From Nonomuraea solani (GTDB lineage Bacteria; Actinomycetota; Actinomycetes; Streptosporangiales; Streptosporangiaceae): a DNA stretch of 64,000 nucleotides. The notes under the pieces are model-generated. The model saw only the letters and a program-made list of their open reading frames with translations. It was not told the DNA's origin and made no database searches. Every line of letters begins with the position of its first letter. The first letter of the stretch is position 1. Below, one piece after another: positions 9,060-17,835 of this stretch. A program made the position numbers and the translations under genes. The stretch is from NCBI RefSeq assembly GCF_900108335.1, contig NZ_FNVT01000026.1:62001-126000 (forward strand). Reading direction: 5' to 3'.

Positions 9060-9857
9060 ATGACGGTGGACCATGAGGATTTCACCAGCCACTACGTGAG
9101 CCTGGCGAGCAGCGATGGGCTGGAGCGGGCCGCCGCGATGTTGGCGCGCGATGGCCTGGTCACCTTCGACGGGGTTCACGACCGGCGCTCGGTGGTCGAT
9201 CTTGCCTCGCGGCTGCTGACCACCTGGGAGCACCGGGATGCTGGGGCGGACGGTGTCACGATGATCGCCGATCGGGGTTCCGTGGCGGATCGTCTCGGCT
9301 ATGCCGGATTCGGAACCAGAGAGCTTCATCCTCACACGGACGCTTCCGCGCTGGCCCGGCCGCCCCGGCTGGTGATGCTGGTGTGCATCCAACCTGCCGA
9401 GTCCGGGGGCGAGTCGTGTGTCGTGGACGGGGCCGCCGTCTATGCCGACCTGGCCGCTCGTGCGCCTGGTTTCTTGCAGCGGTTGAGAAGGCCTGGAACG
9501 GTCCGATTTGGCGACCCTGGGTATTGGGGGTCGGTGTTTGAGCCGACCGTGGATGGCCGCGTGACGGTGCGACTCCGGCTTGACGGTTTGGAGCATTTCA
9601 CCGAGCCCGTTGATGAGGCCGTTCCGGTGCTACGCGCCGTGATCAGCAGGTACGAGCGGGACCTTCCGCTGCGGCCGGGGCAGGGCTATGTGCTGGACAA
9701 CTGGCGAATGTTGCATGGGCGCCGCGAGTTTCGAGGATCTCGTCTGATGTACCGCGTTCTTGGGGATCCTGTGAGTGCCTGGGTGCTGCCTTCTGGATTC
9801 GTGCCAGGCTCCCTTGCCGTGGTGGGAGCGTCTACTGACGCGTGGGATCGTCCATGA
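9060..9857 (+). CDS. TauD/TfdA-type Fe(II)/2-oxoglutarate dioxygenase
   Basis: A 265-aa enzyme. The facial triad is visible: HTD within ELHPHTDAS, and the distal His in LDNWRMLHGRREF, followed by the Arg that would bind 2-oxoglutarate. The start at 9060 (ATGACGGTG after AGAGGTG) is preferred; an in-frame ATG at 8976 would add 28 residues without homology. Such enzymes hydroxylate, desaturate or halogenate small molecules or peptide-bound residues. It lies 1.2 kb upstream of a lanthipeptide precursor on the same strand, so a tailoring role is possible. The 600 bp of small ORFs between them weaken the case for one operon. Confidence 0.75.
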   Translation: MTVDHEDFTSHYVSLASSDGLERAAAMLARDGLVTFDGVHDRRSVVDLASRLLTTWEHRDAGADGVTMIADRGSVADRLGYAGFGTRELHPHTDASALARPPRLVMLVCIQPAESGGESCVVDGAAVYADLAARAPGFLQRLRRPGTVRFGDPGYWGSVFEPTVDGRVTVRLRLDGLEHFTEPVDEAVPVLRAVISRYERDLPLRPGQGYVLDNWRMLHGRREFRGSRLMYRVLGDPVSAWVLPSGFVPGSLAVVGASTDAWDRP

Positions 9858-10075
9858 CGATCTCCGTGGCCGCCCGCTGGCAAAGTACGCAGTGCCTTCT
9901 GCGAGCGGTATCCGCCGTGTGGCGGGCATGCGGACGCTCACCGTCTGCTCGCCGCTGCACCTCAGGCACCGATGACGGCCCCACCCCGGAGAACCCCGGA
10001 CGGTGCCATCAGCGGTCCACGCTTCCGCGGGACGGGGTCTTGCCTTTGGGCCAGGCCGACGCCACCGCTGATGCG

Positions 10076-10360
10076 GTGGCCGAGAAGCATGTCACCGACC
10101 TCCAGCAACGCGCTCGTGGGCTGTTCCTGTTGATGTATTCGCTCTACTGGCGTCGCTTCGTGGCCATCTATATGGGCGAATGCGATCACGGCATTGTCCT
10201 GAAGGCGGCCACGCCAGATGAGTTGTGGGAGCTCATGAGCCGGGTTGCACCACCGGACTGGTTGGGAGATTCCCTTCCACGTCTTGCGGCCAGGCCTTCC
10301 TCGGCCGTCGATGTGCCCGGCCTATCGCCTGTGTTTCCCGACGAAGACGCCGACCGATGA
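10076..10360 (+). CDS. Small hypothetical protein
   Basis: About 94 residues from a candidate GTG at 10076; TTG starts slightly upstream are also possible. The core (LLMYSLYWRRFVAIYMGECD, followed by ATPDELWELMSRVAPPDW) has codon-like third positions and protein-like composition, unlike neighbouring shadow frames. The tail from about residue 65 is less convincing. I recognise no domain. It lies between the dioxygenase and the FxLD cluster on the same strand. Confidence 0.35.
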   Translation: MAEKHVTDLQQRARGLFLLMYSLYWRRFVAIYMGECDHGIVLKAATPDELWELMSRVAPPDWLGDSLPRLAARPSSAVDVPGLSPVFPDEDADR

Positions 10361-10464
10361 CCACGACGCGCGAGAGAAGACGACGTCTCCTGGCAGGTTG
10401 CGCAGCAGCTCCTGGCGTCCGAGCGCGGCTGACCAGAACGCACACCACGTGGAAGAAGCAGACG

Positions 10465-10782
10465 ATGGCCAGGGCGCAAGAACCGCAGACGATGGGCCAC
10501 GAGCAGGAGGCCGTGTTCGAGTGGGCGCCGCACAGGCCGTCCGGTGGCACGCTCCGGGTGTCGCACACCTCCTGCTGCGGCCGGTATGAGTGGGGCTGCG
10601 AGGGCGGGAGCTTCTTCGTGCTGCGTTCCACAGCAGACGGCTACCAGGAGACCGGGCGCGGCCGTTACCGCCGAGCCCTCGACGTTTACATCGCTCTCGC
10701 CGAGGCGCACAACGCTGAGCACGTACGCCGCGGAGAAACACCGGAGCCCGACACCTTCCTCGCAAAGGGACGGCGCGGCTAA
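10465..10782 (+). CDS. Small Cys-containing hypothetical protein
   Basis: A 105-aa protein from ATG 10465 after GGAAGAAG. The middle reads CCGRYEWGCEGGSFFVLR and then ETGRGRYRRALDVY. The same pattern (C-x-C-G, an aromatic or Leu-Glu pair, C-x-G-G, then FVLR/LVLR, ETxRGRY) recurs in the protein at 50655-50930, so the two are paralogues. The function is unknown. Two to three Cys near a Gly-rich turn could form a small metal-bound knuckle. It lies 240 bp before the lanthipeptide precursor. Confidence 0.6.
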   Translation: MARAQEPQTMGHEQEAVFEWAPHRPSGGTLRVSHTSCCGRYEWGCEGGSFFVLRSTADGYQETGRGRYRRALDVYIALAEAHNAEHVRRGETPEPDTFLAKGRRG

Positions 10783-11023
10783 CCGCGAGTCAGCCCGCCG
10801 GCATCCGCCATCGACCAGTTGCTCACCACGGCCAAGAAGAGGGGAGTCGTCCGTGAAACATCGACAACTCCCGCGCACGCGACAGCCCTTATGCGCGGTG
10901 GGTAACGGCTGCGGCGGACGGCTGCGCCGCGCAGCAACGGCGGCGCTTTCGGACGGAGGCACCGCCGACAACCTGAATCCTCTTCCCTTCACAAACGTCA
11001 ACGCAGGACAGGAGCAGAAGCCA

Positions 11024-11212
11024 ATGACTACTTCAACCATCGAGCAGGCCACCGATCAGGCGAATGAGGTCGCCGGCGCGGAAACAGAGTTCGACCCGTT
11101 CAACCTCGACATCAAGCTCGCGGAGAACACTCCGGCGGCCAACACGTCGCTGAGATGCGGCACCGGTGACACATGCGGGAGCTCCTGCCCGAGCGCCTGC
11201 ACCACGTCATAA
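11024..11212 (+). CDS. FxLD-type class I lanthipeptide precursor
   Basis: A 62-aa peptide from ATG 11024, nine bases behind AGGAG. The acidic leader contains FDPFNLDIKL, the FxLD signature (FNLD at residues 26-29). The core is rich in Ser/Thr and Cys: Cys45, Cys51, Cys55 and Cys59 with Thr/Ser at 41, 42, 47, 50, 53, 54, 57 and 60-62. The only core Asp is Asp49, in GTGDTCG, beside a predicted ring. LanB would glutamylate Ser/Thr, the SpaB_C domain would eliminate glutamate, and LanC would form thioether rings. The adjacent PIMT-like methyltransferase probably acts on Asp49. The leader cleavage site is uncertain. Confidence 0.88.
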   Translation: MTTSTIEQATDQANEVAGAETEFDPFNLDIKLAENTPAANTSLRCGTGDTCGSSCPSACTTS

Positions 11213-11219
11213 CCGCACC

Positions 11220-11250
11220 GGCCCGGGTCCCTTTCGGCCGGACCCGGGCC
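11220..11250 (+). terminator. Hairpin between precursor and lanB (attenuator-type)
   Basis: Perfect 11-bp arms (GGCCCGGGTCC and its complement) around a 9-nt loop start 8 bases after the precursor stop. There is no T-run, which is normal in actinomycetes. It could reduce read-through so that the precursor is made in excess over its enzymes. Confidence 0.7.
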
Positions 11251-11288
11251 TTCCGCCCTGAATGCTGAGCGACGACGGAGCGAAGACG

Positions 11289-13325
11289 ATGACGCGGACG
11301 CGGATCAGGCGGTATCGGCGTACTGGTGCCGGGATGTTGCGCGCCACGGTGCATTTGGCTCCTCCTGCCCTTCCGGATTGGCCGGAACCTGGCTGCTCGA
11401 TTGGGCGATGGCGGTCGTGGCTGTCCCCGGTGTGGGCGGATGAGCCGTTCCGTCAGGCGCTCATCAACGCGAGCCCGGACCTGGCTCGCCAGGTCCGGGC
11501 CGTGCTCGACGGGCAGGTGACCAACCCCCGCCGGGCCCGGCGCGCTGCGCTCGCCGTCGCCCGATACGCCTTGCGTTATGCGCACCGCTCCACACCGTTC
11601 GGCCTGTTCGCCGGTGTCGCTCTGGTCGAGTTCGGCGACAGGCCGCTTGCGCGCGTCGGGGATGCGCACGAGGCCGTTGCCCGGCCCGAGCCCGCAGCCT
11701 TGGACTTGGCGATCACCGCGTGGGAGATCGGCGGGGAGCGGATGGCCGACGTCGAGGTGTGTGTCAACAATCTTGCCCGCGTGCGCGATGGCCGTGTCTA
11801 TGTTCCGGCCGAGGGTGCGGATGAGTTCTCCTTGGCCTCGACGGCGGCGGTGGAGCTGGTGCTGCAGGCGGCCAGCTCTCCTATTACGCATGCGGCCCTG
11901 TTGGGGAAGCTCGCGGCCGAGTTCCCGCACGTCGAGCCCAGCCGCCGGGCCGAGCTGGTCGCTGAACTGCTGTGTACGCGACTGCTGCGCTCTGGACTGC
12001 GTGCCCCGGCCACCGTCACCGACCCGGCCGCCGTCGTGCCGCCCGCGCTCCTGGCCGCCTGCCACCGTACGGCGGTGGACGTGCGGTTGGACGCCGAGGT
12101 GCGGCTGCCCGAAACGGTCGCGGTCGAGATGGAGACCGCGGCAACCGTGCTGGCTCGGCTCGCGACTCATCCCGCCGGTACGCCGGCCTGGCGGCGCTAC
12201 GCCGAACGGTTCGCCGACCGCTACGGCGAGGGGGTCGAGGTGCCGGTGGAGCAGCTCACCGACCCGGGCAGCGGATTGGGATTGCCGGACGGGTTCGGCC
12301 TGTTGTCGGAGCCGCCGAGAGCGATGTCGCGCCGGGACCGGCTGCTGCTGGAGCTCGCCGGGACGGCCGCCGTCGAAGGCAGCCGGGCGGTGATCTTGTC
12401 CGAGGCCCTGGTTGAGGATCTGGAGGCCGCTGCGGCTGAGCCGTTCACCACCCTGGCGCCCGCGCCGCACTTCGAGGTGTGCGCCCAGGTTCAGGCCCGC
12501 TCGATCGCCGCTCTGGACGCGGGCGACTTCCGGCTTCGGGTCCATACCGTCTCTCGTGCGGCCGGCGCCATGTCCGGACGGTTCTGGCATCTGTTGCCGG
12601 ACCTGGCCGCTGGGTATGCCGCTCTGCCGACCGTCGCGCCCGGCGCGGTGCCGGCGCAGTTGTCGTTCCATCCCACCCGGGCCGAGGCCGACCTGCTCAC
12701 CCGGGCCCCACGGATCTTGGCGAAGCTGGTCAGCGTCGGCGAGTACCGAGACAGCGGCCAACAGGACGTGCTGCACCCGCGGGACCTGGTCGTCGGCGCC
12801 CGGGACGGTCACCTCTATCTGGCGGTGGCCGCGACCGGGGAACGCCTTGAGCTGCTGGCACCCACGGCGATCAACTTTCTCTGGAACAACTACACGCCGC
12901 CGCTGGTCCGGTTCCTGGCCGAGATCAGCCGCGCCGCCACCGCGCAGGTGACGTGGTTCGATTGGGGAGCCGCGTGGACGTTGCCGTTCACCCCGGCCCT
13001 GCACTACCGGCGTACCGTCCTGGTCGCCGCCCGCTGGCAGCTGCGCGCCCGGACGCTGCCCGGCCGTACGGCGCGCCTGGAGGAGTGGGCCGAGCGCCTG
13101 CATGCCTGGCGCGGCCGTGCCGGGGTGCCCGAGCGGGTGCTGCTGGCCGTCGATGACCAGCATCTGCCGCTGGACCTCACCCGGGAGATGGACGTTGACC
13201 TGCTGCGCGCGCACCTGGGCGCCGCGCCGGTCGCGGTGTTGTTCGAGACGCCGCCGCCGGATGCCGATGGGTGGATCGGCGGGCGGGCGCACAGCATCGT
13301 CGTCTCACTGGAGTCGAGGCGATGA
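11289..13325 (+). CDS. Lantibiotic dehydratase, N-terminal (glutamylation) LanB
   Basis: About 678 aa from ATG 11289, placed 9 bases behind CGGAG; an upstream in-frame start at 11262 lacks a ribosome site. It carries the LanB N-terminal pattern: YALRYAHRSTPFGLFAGVAL near residue 90, FWHLLPDL, and the conserved HPRDLVVGARDGHLYL region. Known LanB enzymes transfer glutamate from glutamyl-tRNA to Ser/Thr of the precursor. The C-terminal elimination domain is missing here and is encoded two genes downstream (14434), so the dehydratase is split. Its stop overlaps the lanC ATG (ATGA), so the two are translationally coupled. Confidence 0.88.
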   Translation: MTRTRIRRYRRTGAGMLRATVHLAPPALPDWPEPGCSIGRWRSWLSPVWADEPFRQALINASPDLARQVRAVLDGQVTNPRRARRAALAVARYALRYAHRSTPFGLFAGVALVEFGDRPLARVGDAHEAVARPEPAALDLAITAWEIGGERMADVEVCVNNLARVRDGRVYVPAEGADEFSLASTAAVELVLQAASSPITHAALLGKLAAEFPHVEPSRRAELVAELLCTRLLRSGLRAPATVTDPAAVVPPALLAACHRTAVDVRLDAEVRLPETVAVEMETAATVLARLATHPAGTPAWRRYAERFADRYGEGVEVPVEQLTDPGSGLGLPDGFGLLSEPPRAMSRRDRLLLELAGTAAVEGSRAVILSEALVEDLEAAAAEPFTTLAPAPHFEVCAQVQARSIAALDAGDFRLRVHTVSRAAGAMSGRFWHLLPDLAAGYAALPTVAPGAVPAQLSFHPTRAEADLLTRAPRILAKLVSVGEYRDSGQQDVLHPRDLVVGARDGHLYLAVAATGERLELLAPTAINFLWNNYTPPLVRFLAEISRAATAQVTWFDWGAAWTLPFTPALHYRRTVLVAARWQLRARTLPGRTARLEEWAERLHAWRGRAGVPERVLLAVDDQHLPLDLTREMDVDLLRAHLGAAPVAVLFETPPPDADGWIGGRAHSIVVSLESRR

Positions 13326-14383
13326 CCGCACTGGCGACGCAGGCCTTGGCCGAGGACGCGCTCGGAGCGGCGCTGCTGCACATCGAGCGCGCCGACCTGG
13401 CCGCCGCGCGGCCCCTATTGCAGGAGGCGGTCGCCGGTGGTGTCAGTATCGGGTCCAACGCCAGCCTGTATCACGGAGCTCCGGCCCTGGAGTTCGTTCT
13501 CGGCCGTGCCGGGCGCATCGACTCCAAGGTACAGGCAGGGGTCGACCGGGTCGTGGCCACCCGCCTGGCCACCGCCCGCCGGCGACGGCTGGCCCGGCAC
13601 TTGCCAACGCTCGCGGAATTCGACCTCATCCGCGGGCTGACCGGGCTGGGCGCGCTCCTGCTTACCCGCCCCGGTCCCTCACCGCTGCTCGAAGACATCC
13701 TGATCCACCTGGTGTCGTTGGCGTGCCCGGTCGAAACCGAGGGTCGGATGCTGCCTGGATGGTGGTCGCCGGACAGCCCCACCCACGAGGTAGACATCGT
13801 CGGTGGCCATGGCAACAACGGCGTCGCGCACGGCATCGCCGGACCGTTGACACTGCTGTCCATGGCCGCTCGTCGCGGCATCCGCGTCGACGGTCAGAAC
13901 AGCGCCATCACCACGTTCGCAACCTGGCTGGAGCAGTTCGGCAGCTCCTACTGGATCACTGTCGACCAGCTCACTGACCAGCCCTTGCGGGTGCCGCCGC
14001 TGCGGCCGTCCTGGTGCTACGGGGACCTGGGGATCGCTCGTGCCCTGCAGCTGGCCGCGCTCGCGCAGCGCGATCCTGCTCGTGGGCAGAAGGCCGAGGG
14101 CATCGCCCTGGCCGCTCTTGCCGACACAGAACGTCTCGAACAGGTGAGTGATGCCTCCCTCTGCCACGGCTGGGCCGGAATCCTGACCGTCACCACCGCC
14201 CTCGCCGCCGACAGCGCCACCCCCGACCGGTTCACGACGTGCATCCAGCACGCCCGCCAACGACTGGCCGCAGAAATCAACGAGCTGCCCAAGCCGGGAT
14301 TTCTGGAAGGGCGCGCCGGGGCGCAACTGGCGTTGGACGGCTCCAACACCACCCGCTGGACCAGCGCCTTGCTCATCCACTGA
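13322..14383 (+). CDS. Lanthionine synthetase C (cyclase)
   Basis: A 353-aa protein whose ATG overlaps the lanB stop. The LanC toroid motifs are all present: HGNNGVAHGIAG, SWCYGDLG and LCHGWAGIL. The zinc ligands are Cys232, Cys281 and His282. It would catalyse addition of the four core Cys thiols to dehydroalanine or dehydrobutyrine. The length is slightly short of the usual ~400 residues, but the barrel motifs are complete, so it is probably active. Confidence 0.9.
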   Translation: MTALATQALAEDALGAALLHIERADLAAARPLLQEAVAGGVSIGSNASLYHGAPALEFVLGRAGRIDSKVQAGVDRVVATRLATARRRRLARHLPTLAEFDLIRGLTGLGALLLTRPGPSPLLEDILIHLVSLACPVETEGRMLPGWWSPDSPTHEVDIVGGHGNNGVAHGIAGPLTLLSMAARRGIRVDGQNSAITTFATWLEQFGSSYWITVDQLTDQPLRVPPLRPSWCYGDLGIARALQLAALAQRDPARGQKAEGIALAALADTERLEQVSDASLCHGWAGILTVTTALAADSATPDRFTTCIQHARQRLAAEINELPKPGFLEGRAGAQLALDGSNTTRWTSALLIH

Positions 14384-14433
14384 ATAACCGCCGTACACGC
14401 CGCACCCGACCGAGCAGGAGCAACAACGACGAC

Positions 14434-16479
14434 ATGGACAGCTACGAGGACAATCTCGCCCCGCCGGCTGAGCCTGAGTGGTGGCAGGTCACGATCCGCT
14501 TTCCCGGCGATGCCGGGGTGAGCCCCGAGGCGGCGGCCACGCTGTCGGCCGCGCTGACCGGACGGCGTTTCCACTTCTTGCGCAAGGAGGGAGGGCTGCG
14601 GCTGCGCACTGACCGTTCCGTGGACGCCCTGCTCGACCAGCTCGTCGCTGACAAGGTAGCGGCCGGCTGGGTCAGCGGCATCTACGAGGCTGAGACCGAC
14701 GCGTTCGGCGGTCCGCAGGGCATGGTCATCGCCCACGCGGTGTTCTGCGCCGACAGCCCGGCCGCGTTGGCCGGGACCGGCAGCCCCGACGGCAGAGAGC
14801 GGTGCATCCTGCTGCTGTCGGCGATGTACCGGGCCGCCGGGCTTGATCCGTTCGAGGTCGGCGACGTGTGGGCGAAGATCGGCGACTTGCGCCCGCCGAT
14901 CGACCCGCCCGCCGAGGCCCGCCGGGCGGCGGCGATCACCACGATGTGGCGCCTCATGAACGCTGACGCCGCCCAGCGGCCCGACCCCGAACCGGGCTGG
15001 GTCGAGCGCGTCGCCGCGTTCGAGGAAGCCGGCCGCCGCCTTGCCCGCCTGGCGAAGGAGGGGCAGCTGAAGCGCGGTCTGCGTGCCGTCCTCGCCCACC
15101 ACGCGATCTTTGCGTTCAACCGGAACAACACGCCCGTGGCCGAGCAGGCCGCGGCGGCGTGGCTCGGCTGGCAGGCCGCCTTCGGAGATATCGAACCGGC
15201 GGCCGTGTCTACCAGCCGGACCTCACCAGTAGCCCCTACCTCTACCAGGATGGAGACCGCCATCAGCACCCCCGTCGACCCCACCAAGCTGCGCGAGGCC
15301 ATGGTGGCCACGTACATCGACTCCGGCCACCTGCGCACCCCAGAGATCATCGACGCCTTCCGTACGGTCGAGCGCCACACGTTCATCCCTGAGGCCGACG
15401 TCGAGGCGGCCTACGTCGACGACGCGGTGCCGATCAAGCACGACACCGGCGGCGAGATGATCTCCTGTATCTCCGCGCCGTCCATCGTCGCCACCCAACT
15501 GGAGCAGGTAGGCGCCCGCCCCGGCCACAAAATTCTGGAGGCCGGGGCAGCGACCGGCTACAACGCCGCGCTCCTCGGCCACCTGGTCGCCCCGACCGGC
15601 CGGGTGTGGACGATCGACGTCGACCAGGATCTCGTCGACACCGCCCGCACCCACCTGGCAGCGGCCGGGGCTGGCAACGTGACCGCCGTGCTCGGTGACG
15701 GCGCGGCCGGGCTGCCGGAGCACGCCCCCTTCGACCGCATCCAGTTCACGGTGGGCGCCGGCGACATCTCCACCACGGTGCTCGACCAGCTCGCCCCCGG
15801 CGGCCGTCTGGTCATCCCGATGCGCCTCCGCGGCAGCATCTCCCGCAGCTTCGCCTTCGAACGCGACGGCGACACCTGGAAGACGGTCTCCTGCGAGATG
15901 GCGACCTTCGTGCCGCTGCGCAAGGGCATCTGCGACGACATCTACACGCGCGTCCAGATAGCCGGGGACGGCGATGTCCACCTGGAGACCTTCAGCGAGC
16001 AGCAGGTCGACCGCGAGGCGATGCCGGCGATCCTGGACACCCCCGCCCACCCGGCCTATACCGGGGTGAAGTTCCGGCAAGGAGACCCGTGGCAGTGGGT
16101 GTATCTGTGGCTGGCGTGCGTCTTGCCGAACGGGCTGTCTCGGATGCCCGGCCGGCGGGCCGGGTTCACCCCGCACTTCGCGTGGGGTTCGATGGCCGCG
16201 CTCGACGGCGACACCCTGGCCTACCTGACCATCCGCGAAGGACAGGACACCGAGGGACGTTTTTGGGCGATCGGCGTCATCGGTCACGGTCCACGCGCCG
16301 CCGTCCTGGCCGAGCAGGTCGCCACCGCGATCGAGGAATGGGAGCGCGACTACGGCAACCACGCTCCCGCCCCCGGCTTCCGCATGGCCACCGGCGACAG
16401 CCGTGACCAGCTCAAGGCGGCCGATCCGCGCTTCATCATCGACAAGCCCGCGAGCCGGCTCATCGTCGACTGGCCGTAG
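14434..16479 (+). CDS. Fusion of SpaB_C elimination domain and FxLD-system PIMT-like methyltransferase
   Basis: A 681-aa protein from ATG 14434 behind GCAGGAG; an in-frame upstream extension overlaps lanC and is rejected. Residues 1-260 match thiopeptide-type/SpaB_C proteins (WWQVTIRFPGD, AMYRAAGLDPFEVGDVWAKI), which remove glutamate from glutamylated Ser/Thr. A Ser/Thr/Pro-rich linker follows. Residues about 285-681 form a protein-isoaspartate-methyltransferase-like domain with SAM motif I (ILEAGAATGYNAALLGHL, near residue 365) and a C-terminal extension seen in FxLD-system methyltransferases. Related enzymes methylate a ring Asp, which cyclises to aspartimide and opens to isoaspartate. Here that would be Asp49 of the precursor. 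Confidence 0.87.
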   Translation: MDSYEDNLAPPAEPEWWQVTIRFPGDAGVSPEAAATLSAALTGRRFHFLRKEGGLRLRTDRSVDALLDQLVADKVAAGWVSGIYEAETDAFGGPQGMVIAHAVFCADSPAALAGTGSPDGRERCILLLSAMYRAAGLDPFEVGDVWAKIGDLRPPIDPPAEARRAAAITTMWRLMNADAAQRPDPEPGWVERVAAFEEAGRRLARLAKEGQLKRGLRAVLAHHAIFAFNRNNTPVAEQAAAAWLGWQAAFGDIEPAAVSTSRTSPVAPTSTRMETAISTPVDPTKLREAMVATYIDSGHLRTPEIIDAFRTVERHTFIPEADVEAAYVDDAVPIKHDTGGEMISCISAPSIVATQLEQVGARPGHKILEAGAATGYNAALLGHLVAPTGRVWTIDVDQDLVDTARTHLAAAGAGNVTAVLGDGAAGLPEHAPFDRIQFTVGAGDISTTVLDQLAPGGRLVIPMRLRGSISRSFAFERDGDTWKTVSCEMATFVPLRKGICDDIYTRVQIAGDGDVHLETFSEQQVDREAMPAILDTPAHPAYTGVKFRQGDPWQWVYLWLACVLPNGLSRMPGRRAGFTPHFAWGSMAALDGDTLAYLTIREGQDTEGRFWAIGVIGHGPRAAVLAEQVATAIEEWERDYGNHAPAPGFRMATGDSRDQLKAADPRFIIDKPASRLIVDWP

Positions 16480-16495
16480 AAGGGACACCAGCGTC

Positions 16496-17653
16496 GTGAT
16501 GAACCCTGCGATCGCCGCCCGCATCCCGCTGGTCTGCCGTACCAAACCGCCCGGCAAACCGTTGGCGGCGCGCATCGCCGATCTCAGCGCGCTGACCATC
16601 GAACCCGCAGGCGCCGACCACCACGACCTGGTAGCCCGCGCCTGCGGGGTCCTCAACATCTCCGCGCTCATCGCCTCCGACGCCGGACTGCCCGACCTGG
16701 CCGCAGATCTGTGCTGGAGGCAGCACAAGATCTTCGCCGAGAGCGGCCGCCTTGAGCAGGAGATCGCGGTCATGTCGTTGATGCCGCTGATCAACATTGC
16801 CCGGTTGCTGATCCGCGAAGGCGACGGCAAAGCCGCCTACGAGGTGCTCGACCAGCTCTACCGCGCCGCCCAGCAGCGCGGCGCCACCGTGATCCACGGC
16901 CACGCCGTCGACCTGACGCCTCTGATCCACAACCGCGACGGCCACCGCGCCCTCTGCACGGAGTTGTGGATCGCGCTGCTCATCGACGGGGCCCGAGCTC
17001 TGGCCCATCAAGGCCGCTGGGGCGAGGCCGCCGACGCCATGGCCGCCCACCGCGGCATCGGCGAACGGCTACTCGACGGACGCCAACTCAAGATCATGGC
17101 GCTGATGGAACAGGGACTTCCCGACGAGGCCGCCGCCATGATCGACGCCACCGTCCCTGCGGAAGAATGGGAGCACACCGTTGCGGCGCTGTTGCGCATC
17201 GCCTGCCGTCCGCCCGGCACCACCACCCCACCGCAGGAACCGGACCATGTCGTCCAGAAGGCGCTGCCTTTGATCACCCAACACGAACCGACGATGGCGG
17301 CCTTCCGGGCCCGACTCGGTCTGACCGCGCTCGACCTGACCGCTGGCCAATCCCCGTCCTGCGCCGCCCGTCTGGGCGTAGCGCTTGTCGAGGTGGCTTC
17401 CACCGATGCCTACGCCGCCCGCGACGTCCTCGGCCATCAGGGGATGCGCTCCCACATGTCTGATCAGCAGCAGCAGAACCTCGAAGAGGTGATCACCGCT
17501 GCAGGGTTCGGAGCCGGGCGTCTGCCTCAGGTCCACGAGCACGCTCTGGCTGCGGCTGTGGGTCACGCCGAAGACCGGCTGCGGGCGCTGCTCGGCCAGG
17601 ATGGCCCCTCACGGGGCCCAGGAACACGCGATGGACCTCCCTTTCAGCCCTGA
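16496..17653 (+). CDS. TPR-like helical protein of the FxLD cluster
   Basis: About 385 aa from GTG 16496 (or ATG 16499), 10-13 bases behind GAAGGGA and 16 bp after the methyltransferase gene. The protein is made of alanine-rich paired helices (AADLCWRQHKIFAESGRLEQ; LLIREGDGKAAYEVLDQLYR) like TPR repeats, without an HTH or catalytic motif. Position and spacing put it in the lanthipeptide operon. A scaffold or sensor role is plausible, but no specific function can be assigned. Confidence 0.75.
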   Translation: MMNPAIAARIPLVCRTKPPGKPLAARIADLSALTIEPAGADHHDLVARACGVLNISALIASDAGLPDLAADLCWRQHKIFAESGRLEQEIAVMSLMPLINIARLLIREGDGKAAYEVLDQLYRAAQQRGATVIHGHAVDLTPLIHNRDGHRALCTELWIALLIDGARALAHQGRWGEAADAMAAHRGIGERLLDGRQLKIMALMEQGLPDEAAAMIDATVPAEEWEHTVAALLRIACRPPGTTTPPQEPDHVVQKALPLITQHEPTMAAFRARLGLTALDLTAGQSPSCAARLGVALVEVASTDAYAARDVLGHQGMRSHMSDQQQQNLEEVITAAGFGAGRLPQVHEHALAAAVGHAEDRLRALLGQDGPSRGPGTRDGPPFQP

Positions 17654-17792
17654 CGGCGGCTACTACGGCTCGGCCCCGACAGAAGGTACGCCGCGCTGGC
17701 CCTGGGTCGCATGGCTATTCGCCCGCTTCGGTGAGCCGGCCCAACAGGCCAGCGATCCGGGGGCAGCCGAAGAAGATGCCGACCTTCTTTGA
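17631..17792 (+). CDS. Small protein, last gene of the FxLD operon
   Basis: A 53-aa protein from ATG 17631, 8 bases behind AGGA. It overlaps the end of the helical-repeat gene by 23 bases in another frame. The sequence (FSPDGGYYGSAPTEGTPRWP, then WVAWLFARFGEP and an acidic tail) is compact and tryptophan-rich. It has no Cys, so it is not a second lanthipeptide. The function is unknown. Confidence 0.45.
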   Translation: MDLPFSPDGGYYGSAPTEGTPRWPWVAWLFARFGEPAQQASDPGAAEEDADLL

Positions 17793-17835
17793 CCGGCTCT
17801 GGTTGCCCGCAGCACCAGCCGCGGTTGGAAGTGGG

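Noticed and set aside
10544..11212. A 222-codon ORF containing the lanthipeptide precursor at its end
   Set aside because: Only the last 62 codons behind AGGAG form the precursor; the upstream part is a shadow of the gene at 10465.
11112..13292. A 726-codon antisense ORF opposite lanB, and similar long ones at 427-1326, 15223-16830 and 48694-50451 (minus strand)
   Set aside because: They mirror real genes with strong domain matches, are rich in Arg/Gly/Pro and have no recognisable motif; GC-rich DNA makes such shadows common.
17631..17792. A second lanthipeptide precursor
   Set aside because: The small protein has no Cys and no FxLD leader motif.
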